DNA of 64,000 nt from Cupriavidus malaysiensis (GTDB lineage: Bacteria; Pseudomonadota; Gammaproteobacteria; Burkholderiales; Burkholderiaceae). The first letter of the stretch is position 1; each line of letters opens with the position of its first letter. The stretch lies in the NCBI RefSeq assembly GCF_001854325.1, contig NZ_CP017755.1, positions 2,170,001-2,234,000 on the forward strand, read 5' to 3'. Shown here piece by piece: positions 1-8,282 of the stretch. Made by a program: the position numbers and the translations under genes. Below the pieces are notes generated by a model. That model was not told the DNA's origin. It did no database searches and saw only the letters and a program-made list of their open reading frames with translations.

Positions 1-116
1 CGCCGCGCGCCCCATATGGCCGGCGCGCCTGCCACGAACCTGCCCGACCGAGCGCGCCGCTCGCCTGACCGATCCGCCGAGCGACGCCGGGTCCGGGCCC
101 CGACAGGAGAATCCAC

Positions 117-260
117 ATGAAATACGCTGTCCTGCTGCCCGACTTCCGTCACCCCGAAATGGCCACCCACGACGCCGACCGCCTGCGCGCCATGCGCCAG
201 GCCGGCGCGCGGCGCGCAGCCGCCTGGCTGCGCCGCCTGCTGAGCGGCTGGCGCGGCTGA
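117..260 (+). CDS. Small basic protein of unknown function (47 aa)
   Basis: This is a 47-residue ORF starting at an ATG with a good AGGAGA ribosome-binding site at 105-110, six bases upstream. The protein begins MKYAVLLPDF and ends in an Arg/Leu/Trp-rich stretch (WLRRLLSGWRG), which could form an amphipathic helix. I recognise no family and assign no function. A perfect 12-bp-stem hairpin begins seven bases after the stop, so the ORF, its ribosome-binding site and the hairpin look like a complete small transcription unit. The nearest downstream gene, mgtC-like, lies about 190 bases away with its own ribosome-binding site. That it is a real gene is inference from the translation signals. Confidence 0.55.
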   Translation: MKYAVLLPDFRHPEMATHDADRLRAMRQAGARRAAAWLRRLLSGWRG

Positions 261-267
261 ACGCCGC

Positions 268-297
268 GGCGGCCCCGGCGCCCGTGCCGGGGCCGCC
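268..297 (+). terminator. Strong GC hairpin after the 47-aa ORF
   Basis: Positions 268-279 and 286-297 form a perfect 12-bp stem (GGCGGCCCCGGC and its complement) closed by a 6-base loop. There is no T-run, so it may be a processing or weak intrinsic terminator. It begins seven bases after the stop codon of the small ORF. Confidence 0.5.
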
Positions 298-449
298 CCC
301 TCCGACTTCCCGACTCATCGACCGCACCGCTGGCGCGCCCGCGCGCGCCGGCGGATGCGTCACGCGCCTGCCACGGGCGCCGGCTAGCCTTGCGGGCGGA
401 TGCCCGCGACCGCGCCCGCCGACCGGTGGCGGCAAAGGAGAACGTTTCT

Positions 450-1166
450 GTGCGCATGATCAACAACTTCCAGTGGCTGCCGCTGCTGGACACCCTGACC
501 TGCCTCGCCCTCGCATTCGTGCTCGGCTCCGCGATCGGGCTGGAACGCCAGTTCCGGCAACGTACCGCGGGGCTGCGCACCAATGCGTTGGTGGCGGTCG
601 GCGCCGCCGTCTTCGTCGACCTGGCCTGCCGCCTGGGCGGCGGCGACGGTGCCGTGCGGGTGATCGCCTACGTGGTATCCGGCGTCGGCTTCCTCGGCGC
701 CGGCGCCATCATGAAGGAAGGCATCAATGTGCGCGGGCTGAACACGGCCGCCACGCTGTGGGGCTCCGCCGCGGTGGGCGCCTGCGCCGGCGCCGGCTTT
801 GCCGCCGAAGCCCTGCTCGCCTCGCTGTTCGTGCTGGCCGCCAACACGCTGCTGCGCCCGGTGGTCAACACCATCAACCGCGCACCGATCGACGACGCCT
901 CGACCGAAGTCACCTACCAGATGCGCGTGATCGCCCCGCGCGAGCACGGCAAGCAGGCGCTGGCCGCGCTGGAGGACAGCCTCGAGCATGCCAACTACCC
1001 GGTGGGCGACCTCGATGTGGAGACTTTCGGCGAGGACGACGTGGAAATCGTCGCCACCCTGCTGAGCACCTCGGTGGACTCGGACGAACTCGACCGCGTG
1101 GTCGAGGGACTGGTGCTCAAACCCTTCGTCTCGCAGGCCTACTGGAGCCCCAGCACCACCGACTGA
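450..1166 (+). CDS. MgtC/SapB family inner-membrane protein
   Basis: The protein has 238 residues from a GTG start at 450; AGGAG at 436-440 sits nine bases upstream, and an ATG at 456 is the alternative. The N-terminal half carries the MgtC/SapB hallmarks: a hydrophobic segment, then AIGLERQFRQRTAGLRTNALV, and later GVGFLGAGAIMKEG and NVRGLNTAATLW, with about four or five membrane segments. The C-terminal 90 residues are soluble and ACT-like (STEVTYQMRVIAP onward). MgtC proteins are linked to growth at low magnesium and to modulation of the F-type ATPase; the exact role here is not known. It is monocistronic and convergent with the Bug gene, with a shared hairpin between them. Confidence 0.9.
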   Translation: MRMINNFQWLPLLDTLTCLALAFVLGSAIGLERQFRQRTAGLRTNALVAVGAAVFVDLACRLGGGDGAVRVIAYVVSGVGFLGAGAIMKEGINVRGLNTAATLWGSAAVGACAGAGFAAEALLASLFVLAANTLLRPVVNTINRAPIDDASTEVTYQMRVIAPREHGKQALAALEDSLEHANYPVGDLDVETFGEDDVEIVATLLSTSVDSDELDRVVEGLVLKPFVSQAYWSPSTTD

Positions 1167-1196
1167 CGATGGCCGGCGCCGGCCGGCCGGTCAAAG

Positions 1197-1219
1197 GGGC
1201 CGCCGACGGCCGGCGGCCC
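1197..1219. terminator. Bidirectional hairpin between mgtC-like and Bug genes
   Basis: A 9-bp perfect stem (GGGCCGCCG at 1197-1205, CGGCGGCCC at 1211-1219) with a 5-base loop lies between two convergent stop codons (1166 and 1223). Read on the minus strand it is followed by CCTTTG, so it probably serves both genes. Confidence 0.55.
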
Positions 1220-1222
1220 GCC

Positions 1223-2197
1223 TCACTCCTGGATATTGGCCTCGCTGACGATCTTGCGGTAGGCCTCGGTCTCCTTGGCGATGAAGGCGCGGAAGGCCGC
1301 CCCATCCTTGGCGTCGATGTCGACGCCCGCCTCGGACAGCCTGCCCTTGACCTCGGGATCGTTGATGGCGTGCGCGAGCGCTTCCGACAGCCGGTCGGTG
1401 ACCGCCTTGGGCGTCGCCGCCGGCGCGAACACGCCGAACCAGAGCCGCATGTCGATGCCCGCCAGGGCCTTGTTCTCGGCCAGCGCCGGGATGTTGGGCG
1501 CCGCGTGCGAGCGCGCCGCCGAGGTCACGCCGATGGCCTGCAGCTTGCCCGACTTGATCTGCGGCAGCGCGGTGGACAGCACCAGCACGCCCAGCTCGAT
1601 CTGGTTGGCCATCAGGTCGGCAATGGCCGGCGCTCCCCCCTTGTAGGGCACGTGGGCCATATTGACCTTGCTGGCGCTGCGGATCAGCTCGCCCGACAGG
1701 TGCAGCGGCGTACCGATGCCCGAGGTGCCGTAGTTGACCGGCTTGTGGCTCTTGGCCAGCGCCAGGAAGCCGTCGATGCCGCGGATGCCCGACTGCGCGC
1801 CCGACACCAGCACCATCGGCTGGGACCCGACCATGCGCAGCGGCACCAGGTCGCGCTGGCCGTCGTAGCGGATACGCGGGTTGGTCAAGCGCGCGATCGA
1901 GATCTCGCTGTTCGACCCCAGCAGCAGCGTATAACCGTCCGGCGCGGCATTGACGGTCTTGACAGCACCGATGGTGCCGCTGGCGCCGGGCGCATTGTCC
2001 ACCACCACCGAGACGCCCAGTTCGCGCGACAGGCGCTGGCCAAGCACGCGCGCCACCAGGTCATTGCTGCCGCCGGCCGCATAGGGCACCACGAGCGTGA
2101 CGGGATGGTCGGGATAGGCGGCCAGCGCCGGCGCGGCGGCGAACGAAGCCGACAGCGCGGCGGTCAGCGCCAGCGCGGCGGCAAGAGACTGTTTCAT
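1223..2197 (-). CDS. Bug-family periplasmic solute-binding protein (TTT system)
   Basis: The protein has 324 residues. It begins with a Sec signal peptide (MKQSLAAALALTAALSAS, cleavage near ALAA|YPDHP) and continues with the Bug/TctC landmarks VTLVVPYAAGGSNDLVAR, VVVDNAPGASGTIG and HVPYKGGAPAIADLMANQIE. Members bind small carboxylates and normally deliver them to a TctAB membrane pair. No tctA or tctB lies nearby, so this is an orphan receptor, as is common in Burkholderiales. The start was chosen at the ATG with AAGGAA just upstream; longer in-frame extension lacks signal-peptide sense. Ligand unknown. Confidence 0.9.
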   Translation of the reverse strand: MKQSLAAALALTAALSASFAAAPALAAYPDHPVTLVVPYAAGGSNDLVARVLGQRLSRELGVSVVVDNAPGASGTIGAVKTVNAAPDGYTLLLGSNSEISIARLTNPRIRYDGQRDLVPLRMVGSQPMVLVSGAQSGIRGIDGFLALAKSHKPVNYGTSGIGTPLHLSGELIRSASKVNMAHVPYKGGAPAIADLMANQIELGVLVLSTALPQIKSGKLQAIGVTSAARSHAAPNIPALAENKALAGIDMRLWFGVFAPAATPKAVTDRLSEALAHAINDPEVKGRLSEAGVDIDAKDGAAFRAFIAKETEAYRKIVSEANIQE

Positions 2198-2631
2198 CGG
2201 ATTCCTTGTTCTGTGATCCCCGGGGGACCTGTGCCGGACCAGGGGCGCGCCGTCCTGCCCGCCGTTGCGGCTCTTACGGCTCGCGCGCGACGCGGATTGT
2301 AGGGCGGACGAATGCGGATTGGGAAGCCGGCAAACCGCCCCGCCAGACCCGCGCGGCGGCGGCACGTGGATGCGCTCAGGCAAAGTTTGCGCCACTTCGC
2401 GGATCGATGAAAACCTACCGTGAAACGGCGCCACCCTCCGATCATTCGAAGAAAACTTCCACTATATGAGTCGAAAATCTTCAAATTTCGCGGAACCATA
2501 GGCCATCTTCCCTGCCTTACCCCTGGTCCAAGACAGACGCCACGCGGATCTATCGAATCCATCACATGGCGCTGGACAGACATCCGAGAACAACACAAAG
2601 ATCACTCGACACAGGAAAGGAAATCAACGGG
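2198..2631. other. Divergent intergenic region between Bug gene and chaA
   Basis: This 434-base gap separates two divergent genes and must hold both promoters. About 2430-2510 is clearly AT-richer than its surroundings (runs such as GAAAACTTCC and TCTTCAAATTTC), which fits a promoter or a curved regulatory segment. I could not assign convincing -35/-10 pairs, and no small gene with a ribosome-binding site was seen. Confidence 0.4.
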
Positions 2632-3717
2632 ATGGCATTGGCTTCGAACAAACTGCCGGCATGGACGATCTGGGCGCCGCTGGGCGCCTGGGCCGTGCTC
2701 GGCGCCCACACCGCCCTGCCCGGCCAGGCCTGGCTGCTCTGGATCGCGGCGCTGGCGCTGGCCGGCGCGGTCTTCTCCGCGGTGCACCACGCCGAGGTGG
2801 TGGCCCACCGCGTCGGCGAACCCTTCGGCACGCTGGTATTGGCGATCGCCGTGACCGTCATCGAGGTCTCGCTGATCGTCTCGGTGATGCTGTCGTCCGG
2901 CCCCGAGAAGGCGGCCCTGGCGCGCGATACGGTGTTCGCCGCCGTGATGATCCTGTGCAACGGCATCGTCGGCCTGTGCCTGTTCGTGGGCGGCCTGCGC
3001 CACCGCGAGCAGGCCTTCAAGGCGCCGGGCGCGACCGCGGCGCTGGCCGTGCTGGCCGCCTTGATGACCCTGACCATGGTGCTGCCCAACTACACCAGCA
3101 CGGTGCCGGGCCCGGTACTGTCGCCGCCCCAGCTCGCCTTCTCGGGCATCATCGCGCTGGTGCTGTACTGCGTCTTCGTCTTCGTGCAGACGCTGCGCCA
3201 CCGCGACTACTTCCTGATTGCCGGGGTCTCCGACGAAACCGTGCATGCGCCGCCACCGCCGGTGCGCGTCGCGCTGTCCAGCCTGGCGCTGCTGATGGTG
3301 TGCCTGGTGGCCGTGGTCGGCCTGGCCAAGGTGCTGTCGCCGGTGGTCGAATCGGCGGTGGCGCGGGCCGGCGCTCCCGCCGCGGTGGTCGGTATCATCA
3401 TCGCGGCCATGGTGCTGCTGCCGGAAGGCCTGGCAGCGCTGCGCGCGGCGCAGGCGGACCGCCTGCAGACCAGCATGAACCTGGCGCTGGGCTCGGCGCT
3501 GGCCAGCATCGGGCTGACCATTCCCACCGTCGCCGCTGTCTTCATCGTGGTGGGCCAGCCGCTGACGCTGGGCCTCGGTCCGAAGGAGATGGTGCTGCTG
3601 GCGCTGACCGTGGTCGTGTCGACGTTGACACTGGGGCTGGGCCGGACCACCATCCTGCAAGGCGTGGTGCACCTGGCCATCTTCGCCGCCTACCTGTTCC
3701 TGTCCATCGTCCCCTGA
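2632..3717 (+). CDS. chaA: Calcium/proton (sodium-potassium/proton) antiporter ChaA
   Basis: This is a 361-residue polytopic membrane protein of the CaCA superfamily. The diagnostic first repeat HHAEVVAHRVGEPFGTLVLA followed by TVIEVSLIVSVML closely matches E. coli ChaA (366 aa) as I recall it. The second acidic repeat (VLLPEGLAALRAAQADRLQT, then NLALGSALASIGLTIPTVAA) is in the C-terminal half. About eleven membrane helices are evident. It should exchange cytoplasmic Ca2+, Na+ or K+ for protons at alkaline pH. The start is the ATG preceded by AGGAAAGGA at 2613-2621; an upstream in-frame ATG at 2566 lacks a good ribosome-binding site. Confidence 0.93.
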   Translation: MALASNKLPAWTIWAPLGAWAVLGAHTALPGQAWLLWIAALALAGAVFSAVHHAEVVAHRVGEPFGTLVLAIAVTVIEVSLIVSVMLSSGPEKAALARDTVFAAVMILCNGIVGLCLFVGGLRHREQAFKAPGATAALAVLAALMTLTMVLPNYTSTVPGPVLSPPQLAFSGIIALVLYCVFVFVQTLRHRDYFLIAGVSDETVHAPPPPVRVALSSLALLMVCLVAVVGLAKVLSPVVESAVARAGAPAAVVGIIIAAMVLLPEGLAALRAAQADRLQTSMNLALGSALASIGLTIPTVAAVFIVVGQPLTLGLGPKEMVLLALTVVVSTLTLGLGRTTILQGVVHLAIFAAYLFLSIVP

Positions 3718-3770
3718 GCCCGCTGAGCCCCCCCCCGACTCCCCCGAGCCGCCGCGCGCGGCACGCGCCC

Positions 3771-4460
3771 ATGCCCCGCCGACCCGACCTGCCCGCCGCG
3801 CCCGCGTGCGGCGACCTCGACAGCCTGCTTGCCGAGATCCGCGCCTGCCGCGCCTGCGCCGACGCCCTGCCGCTGGGCCCGCGCCCCGTGCTGCAGGCGG
3901 GCGCCGGCGCAAGCATCCTGGTGGTCGGGCAGGCGCCGGGCGCGCGCGTGCATGCCAGCGGCATCCCCTGGGACGACGCCAGCGGCGCGCGCCTGCGGCA
4001 GTGGATGGGGGTGGACGACAGCGTCTTCTACGACGCCTCGCGCATCGCGCTGGTACCGATGGGCTTCTGCTACCCGGGCCGCGGCAAGAGCGGCGACCTG
4101 CCGCCGCGCAGCGAGTGCGCGCCGCTGTGGCTGGATACGCTGCTGGCCAGGCTGCCCGGGATCCGGCTCACGCTGCTGCTCGGGCAATACGCGCAACGCC
4201 GCTTCCTCGGCCGCGCCGCGCGCGCCAGCCTGACCGAGACCGTGGCCGCCTGCGCGGACTACGGACCCGGCTGCATGCCGCTGCCCCATCCCTCGCCGCG
4301 CAACCAGGGCTGGTTCCAGCACCATCCCTGGTTCGCGCGCGACCTGCTGCCGGTGCTGCGCGAGCGCGTGCAGGCGGCCCTGGCGGCGCACGGCGCGCCG
4401 GCGCCGCAGGGAATTCAGGCAGTACGGGAGGCGAAGGCGTCCATCACGCGCGCCGAGTAG
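3771..4460 (+). CDS. Uracil-DNA glycosylase superfamily protein
   Basis: The protein has 229 residues. Motif 1 is LVVGQAPGARVHASGIPWDD followed by SGARLRQWMG, and motif 2 is LPHPSPRN near residue 170, both in the positions typical of the UDG superfamily (COG1573-like). An N-terminal CRAC pair (RACRACAD) is present, but the four-cysteine 4Fe-4S set of family 4 is not obvious. It may excise uracil from DNA, though several members of this branch are uncharacterised. No strong ribosome-binding site precedes the ATG; it follows chaA by 53 bases and could be co-transcribed. Its last 46 bases overlap the convergent gene at 4415. Confidence 0.75.
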   Translation: MPRRPDLPAAPACGDLDSLLAEIRACRACADALPLGPRPVLQAGAGASILVVGQAPGARVHASGIPWDDASGARLRQWMGVDDSVFYDASRIALVPMGFCYPGRGKSGDLPPRSECAPLWLDTLLARLPGIRLTLLLGQYAQRRFLGRAARASLTETVAACADYGPGCMPLPHPSPRNQGWFQHHPWFARDLLPVLRERVQAALAAHGAPAPQGIQAVREAKASITRAE

Positions 4461-4756
4461 ACCAGCGCGGCGCCGGTGTTCACGGCGATCGCCACGCCGA
4501 GCGCTTCCATCACCTCTTCGCGCGTGGCACCGCGCTTGGCGGCGGCCTCCGCATGCACGGCGATGCAGCCGTCGCACTGCCGCGTGACCGCCACGGCAAG
4601 CGCGATCAGTTCGCGCGTCTTGGCATCCAGGTGGCCGGTCTTGGCGCCGGCCTCGCTGAGATGGCCGTAGCCCTGCACGGTCTGCGGGCTGAGCTTGGCC
4701 ATGTCGGCGATGGTGGCCAGCAACTGCTTGCGGTAGGCATCCCACTCGAGCATCAT
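4415..4756 (-). CDS. Carboxymuconolactone decarboxylase/AhpD-like protein
   Basis: This 113-residue all-helical protein carries the AhpD-type motif RQCDGCIAVHAEAA (CxxCxxxH), which marks the alkylhydroperoxidase-like branch rather than true carboxymuconolactone decarboxylases. Such proteins act as small thiol peroxidases or as redox partners; the substrate is unknown. The start is the first of two adjacent ATGs (MMLEW), with AGGGAG six bases upstream. It is convergent with the UDG-like gene and the two coding ends overlap by 46 bases. Confidence 0.85.
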   Translation of the reverse strand: MMLEWDAYRKQLLATIADMAKLSPQTVQGYGHLSEAGAKTGHLDAKTRELIALAVAVTRQCDGCIAVHAEAAAKRGATREEVMEALGVAIAVNTGAALVYSARVMDAFASRTA

Positions 4757-4881
4757 GATCGGCTCCCTGCGGACGCGGCCAGGCGCGCCGGCCGCGGTGG
4801 CAATGCGCGGCCCGGCAGGGCCGCAGTCACCAAGGAGTCTAGACCATGCGGCGGCGGCCGCTCGGGCCGCTCGCGCCGTGT

Positions 4882-6018
4882 TCAGGCCGCCTGGCTGCGC
4901 GCGGCGAGGCGGCGCGCTTCCTTGCGGCGCCCCCACCAGCCACCGATCCCCAGCAGCAGCGCCACGGCGATCAGGTCGCCGGTGAGCGCGACCGGGCGCG
5001 GCGGCCTGCCACCGGCCACGCCGTAGGTGAAGCCTTCGATCACTACCGACAGCGAAGCGCCGAAGACGAAGCAGAACAGGCTGTGCCGGCCGATCTGCAC
5101 CACCGGCCCCATCCACTGCGCCAGCCGCGCCACCCAGCCGGCGCGGGCCGCCAGGTAGACCAGCCAGGCGATCCCGAGGAAACTGACCAGCCGCAGCGCG
5201 GCCAGGCTCTGCTTGGGCAGCGGGAACGCCAGCACCGGCACCCAGGCCGGCAGCCAGGGCTCGTAGACGTGCGGCCGCATCCACAGGTAGGCCAGCAGCA
5301 CGCTGCACAAGGTGATGCCGATGGCGACGGCCGTCAGCAGCGAACGGCCCAGCACCCGCTGCGGCAGCATCACGTCGGGACGCAGCCGCGACAGCAGGCC
5401 CAGGCCGAACATCAACTGCCAGGCAAAGGGATTGAAGGACCAGCCAGTGCCCTCGCTGCTGGGCAGCAGCGGCGTCAGCACCGGCGCCATCAGCCACAAG
5501 GCCACGCTGCAGCCGACGAAGGCCAGCGGCCGCGCGCGCGCGGCCCGCACCGCCAGCGGCGCCAGCCCGATGAAGACCGCGTACATCGGCAGCACGTCCG
5601 AGACGAAGGGCTGGCGCGACAAGCTGACCAGCTCCAGCAGCGTGGTGACGGGGTGGGCCTGGAACACCAGCGCCTCGGTCGAGCGGATCGCCGGCGCCGG
5701 GATGCGGCAGGCCGCCAGCAGCAGGCCGAACACCAGCATCAGCACGGCCGTCAGCAGGAAAGCCTGGTAGATCACCCAGCTGCGCCGGCGCAGGCGGCTG
5801 CCGGCGATGCCCGCGCCGTGGCGGGCTTCCATCGCCAGGTAGGCCGAGGCGGCCGAGTAGCCCGCCAGGAAGACGAAGATCTCGGCGGCGTCGAACAAGA
5901 CGAAGTTGCGGATGGTGTAGTCGCCCAGCACGCTGCCGTTGACGTGGTCCACCACGATGAAGATCAGCGCGATGCCGCGGATCAGGTCGATCTCGGTACG
6001 GCGCTGGGACAAGCTCAT
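4882..6018 (-). CDS. OpgC-like acyltransferase-type membrane protein
   Basis: About 378 residues with ten or so membrane helices. The N-terminus RRTEIDLIRGIALIFIVVDH, followed by VLFDAAEIFVFLAGYSAASAY, is the OpgC_C (PF10129) signature; the Asp-Arg-Gly and His pattern is shared with the wider acyltransferase-3 family. OpgC succinylates periplasmic glucans in E. coli, but many proteobacterial members lack an opgGH neighbour, as here, and their substrate is unknown. The start is uncertain: ATG 6018 has AGGAA 12 bases upstream, GTG 6021 is better spaced, and TTG 6030 is too close. Confidence 0.8.
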   Translation of the reverse strand: MSLSQRRTEIDLIRGIALIFIVVDHVNGSVLGDYTIRNFVLFDAAEIFVFLAGYSAASAYLAMEARHGAGIAGSRLRRRSWVIYQAFLLTAVLMLVFGLLLAACRIPAPAIRSTEALVFQAHPVTTLLELVSLSRQPFVSDVLPMYAVFIGLAPLAVRAARARPLAFVGCSVALWLMAPVLTPLLPSSEGTGWSFNPFAWQLMFGLGLLSRLRPDVMLPQRVLGRSLLTAVAIGITLCSVLLAYLWMRPHVYEPWLPAWVPVLAFPLPKQSLAALRLVSFLGIAWLVYLAARAGWVARLAQWMGPVVQIGRHSLFCFVFGASLSVVIEGFTYGVAGGRPPRPVALTGDLIAVALLLGIGGWWGRRKEARRLAARSQAA

Positions 6019-6234
6019 CACTGCGTTCAATTCCTGTGGTTGGTAGCGGCCGTGCGCCGCTGCTTTCTTCTGAGTTTTTGTTCTACGCCATACCGGGGAG
6101 TTCCCGATAGTTGGATTCCGTTTCGGCGGGTTTCAAGCTGTTTCAAAGCCTGGCACGGAGCACATCCGGAGCGTCGCCGGCGCGGCCGGAATCCAGCGGC
6201 ACCCACCCTCTGCCGCCGAGGCGGGCGGCACGTC

Positions 6235-7164
6235 TCAGCCGGGCTCGCCGATCACCTGCGCCGCCAGTTCGGCTTCGACCCATTGGCGGAAGCGCGCCAC
6301 GGCGGGACGCGCCTGCGCCTGCGGGGCCACCACGAAGCGATAGCCGATGCCGTCGGCCGCGTGCTCCGGCAGCACCACGCGCAGGCGTCCCTGGGCCAGC
6401 AGCGGCAGCGCCAGCGGCGTGCGGCCGATGGCCACCCCGGCCCCCTGGGCGGCGGCCCGCAGCACGTGCTCGTACTCCGAGAAGTACAGGCAGGGCTGGC
6501 CGGGCGAATGCGCCAGGCCCAGGCGCGGGTACCAGTCCGTCCACGACATCCACGGAAAGCGTCCGGCCGGATCGTGGTAGACCAGCAGCGGCGTGCGCAG
6601 CAGGTCGGCCGCCGTGCGGATGCGCGCCGCCACCTCGGGCGCCGCCATCAGCATCACACGCTCACGCAGCAGCGGCGCTTCGGAGCCGTCCACGGCGCAC
6701 AGCCGGATGCCCAGGTCGAAGCCCTCGCGCTCCAGGTTGGCATTGGCCTCCGAGGCATCGACGCGCACGTCGATATCCGGCGCCAGCACCTGGAAGCGCG
6801 CCAGCTTGGGCACCAGCCACAGCGCGGCGAACGACGGCGTGGTGGTGACCGTGACCGTGCTGCGCTCGGCGGCCAGCAGGCGCACACAGGCCTCGGCGAG
6901 GCCCTCCACGGCGGCCCGCGCCGCCGCGTAGAACTCCCGCCCCTGCGGCGTCAGGCTCAAGCCCTTGCCGCCGCGCACGAACAGCGCCGTGCCCAGCACG
7001 TCTTCCAGGCTCTTGACCTGCTTGCTGATGGCGGACTGGGTCAGGCACAGCTCGTCGGCCGCCGCGGTGAAGGACAGCAGGCGGGCGGCGCATTCGAAGC
7101 CGCGGATGGCTTCGAGCGACATGGCGCGCAGCGCGGCCGCCGCGACAGGACTCGGCTTGGACAT
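6235..7164 (-). CDS. LysR-type transcriptional regulator
   Basis: This is a 309-residue regulator. The N-terminal winged helix-turn-helix spans roughly residues 15-75 (SLEAIRGFECAARLLSFTAA, then LTQSAISKQVKSLEDVLG) and the rest is a periplasmic-binding-protein-like effector domain. The overall look (FECAARLLSFTAAADEL, RTPLLVYHD, EYEHVLRAAAQGAGVAIGR) is of the GcvA/AmpR branch. It is divergent from the enoyl-CoA hydratase at 7431 and probably controls it. An inverted repeat, GTTCC-N9-GGAAC, lies in the shared 266-base gap. The start was set at MSKPSPVAA, the first Met giving normal family length. Confidence 0.9.
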   Translation of the reverse strand: MSKPSPVAAAALRAMSLEAIRGFECAARLLSFTAAADELCLTQSAISKQVKSLEDVLGTALFVRGGKGLSLTPQGREFYAAARAAVEGLAEACVRLLAAERSTVTVTTTPSFAALWLVPKLARFQVLAPDIDVRVDASEANANLEREGFDLGIRLCAVDGSEAPLLRERVMLMAAPEVAARIRTAADLLRTPLLVYHDPAGRFPWMSWTDWYPRLGLAHSPGQPCLYFSEYEHVLRAAAQGAGVAIGRTPLALPLLAQGRLRVVLPEHAADGIGYRFVVAPQAQARPAVARFRQWVEAELAAQVIGEPG

Positions 7165-7193
7165 GAGCGGCTGGAATAGCGGAGATGACGACA

Positions 7194-7212
7194 GTTCCGG
7201 GCAGAACGGAAC
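7194..7212. promoter_or_regulatory. Inverted repeat in the LysR/enoyl-CoA hydratase gap
   Basis: GTTCC (7194-7198) and GGAAC (7208-7212) form a 5-bp inverted repeat with a 9-base centre, 30 bases upstream of the LysR start and inside the divergent gap. A T/A-anchored inverted repeat in this place is usual for LysR regulators. The assignment as an operator is inference. Confidence 0.3.
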
Positions 7213-7430
7213 GATCGCGCCAACAATGGCACCACGGCCTGCAGATGACAGCGGAGATATCGCGATGGCGGACGCGCCCGGAAAGCGGGATTCTACCCGA
7301 CACCGGCGCGTGATGCAGGCCGCACACGTGACGCCAGACGCTCGCCTGCCGGGCCGCTGACAAAGTTTGACTTTCGCCCGTACCGGCCCCAGGGCCAGCC
7401 TGCGGACCTTTCCTTCCAGGAGACACCAGC

Positions 7431-8222
7431 ATGACTTCCTACGTCGACACCCGGCAGCACGGCCAGCACGTGCTGCTGACACTGAACCGGCCCGCCAAGC
7501 TCAACGCGCTCAGCTATGGCCTGATCGACGAGCTGATGGGACATCTCGATGCGCTCGAAACCGATCCGGCCGTGCGCACCGTGATCCTGACCGGCCAGGG
7601 CGAGCGCGCCTTCAGCGCCGGCGCCGACATCGCCGGCTTCGCGCCGGACATCGCCATCTCGCCGGAGCAGGCCCATCGCGAGTTCCTGCTGCGCGGGCAG
7701 GCCTTGACGCGGCGCCTGGAGACCTATCCGAAGCCCGTCATCGCCGCCGTCAACGGCCTCGCCTTCGGCGGCGGCTGCGAGGTGGTCGAGGCGTGCAGCC
7801 TGGCCGTGGCCGCCACCCACGCCACCTTCTCCAAACCCGAGATCCGTCTCGGCTTCCCTCCGACATTCGGCGGCACGCAACGGCTGCCGCGCCACGTCGG
7901 CCGCAAGCGCGCCATCGAGATGATCCTCACCGGCGACGCCATCGATGCCGACACCGCCCGCCGTATCGGCCTGATCAACCAGGTGGTGCCGGCCGCCGAA
8001 CTGCTGCCGGCCTGCCTGGCGCTGGCCGACCGCATCGCCCGCCATGCGCCGCGCGCGGTGACGGCTGCGCTGCGCGCCGTGACGCGCGGCATCAACGTGA
8101 CGATCGATGAAGGGCTGGCGATCGAGGGGATGCAGTTCATGATCGCCGCGGCCTCGGCCGATGCGCGCGAGGGCACGCGGGCTTTCCTGGAGAAGCGGGA
8201 ACCGCGCCTGTCAGGGCTCTGA
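7431..8222 (+). CDS. Enoyl-CoA hydratase/isomerase
   Basis: This is a 263-residue crotonase-fold enzyme with the normal family length. The oxyanion-hole segment GERAFSAGADIAGF and both catalytic glutamate regions are present (AFGGGCEVVEACSL and FSKPEIRLGFPPTFGGTQRL), so hydration of a 2-enoyl-CoA is likely. AGGAG lies upstream of the ATG. The gene stands alone, divergent from a LysR regulator that probably responds to its substrate or product. The specific acyl chain cannot be read from sequence. Its stop codon is directly followed by an 11-bp tandem repeat. Confidence 0.9.
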   Translation: MTSYVDTRQHGQHVLLTLNRPAKLNALSYGLIDELMGHLDALETDPAVRTVILTGQGERAFSAGADIAGFAPDIAISPEQAHREFLLRGQALTRRLETYPKPVIAAVNGLAFGGGCEVVEACSLAVAATHATFSKPEIRLGFPPTFGGTQRLPRHVGRKRAIEMILTGDAIDADTARRIGLINQVVPAAELLPACLALADRIARHAPRAVTAALRAVTRGINVTIDEGLAIEGMQFMIAAASADAREGTRAFLEKREPRLSGL

Positions 8223-8264
8223 TCCTGGCGATGTCCTGGCGATGTCCTGACGATGTCCTGGCGA
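8223..8264 (+). repeat. 11-bp tandem repeat directly after a stop codon
   Basis: Units TCCTGGCGATG at 8223-8233 and 8234-8244, one variant (8245-8255, one change) and a partial copy to 8264. The array begins at the base after the hydratase TGA and fills most of the gap to the convergent HxlR gene. Confidence 0.9.
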
Positions 8265-8282
8265 CGCTGCGGGCGCAGTGGA

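Noticed and set aside
284..2302. Very long open frame (over 670 codons) on the plus strand across the mgtC-like and Bug genes
   Set aside because: It is Arg/Gly/His-rich, has no ribosome-binding site or recognisable domain, and lies antisense or out of frame to two clear family genes. Such frames are expected in DNA this GC-rich.
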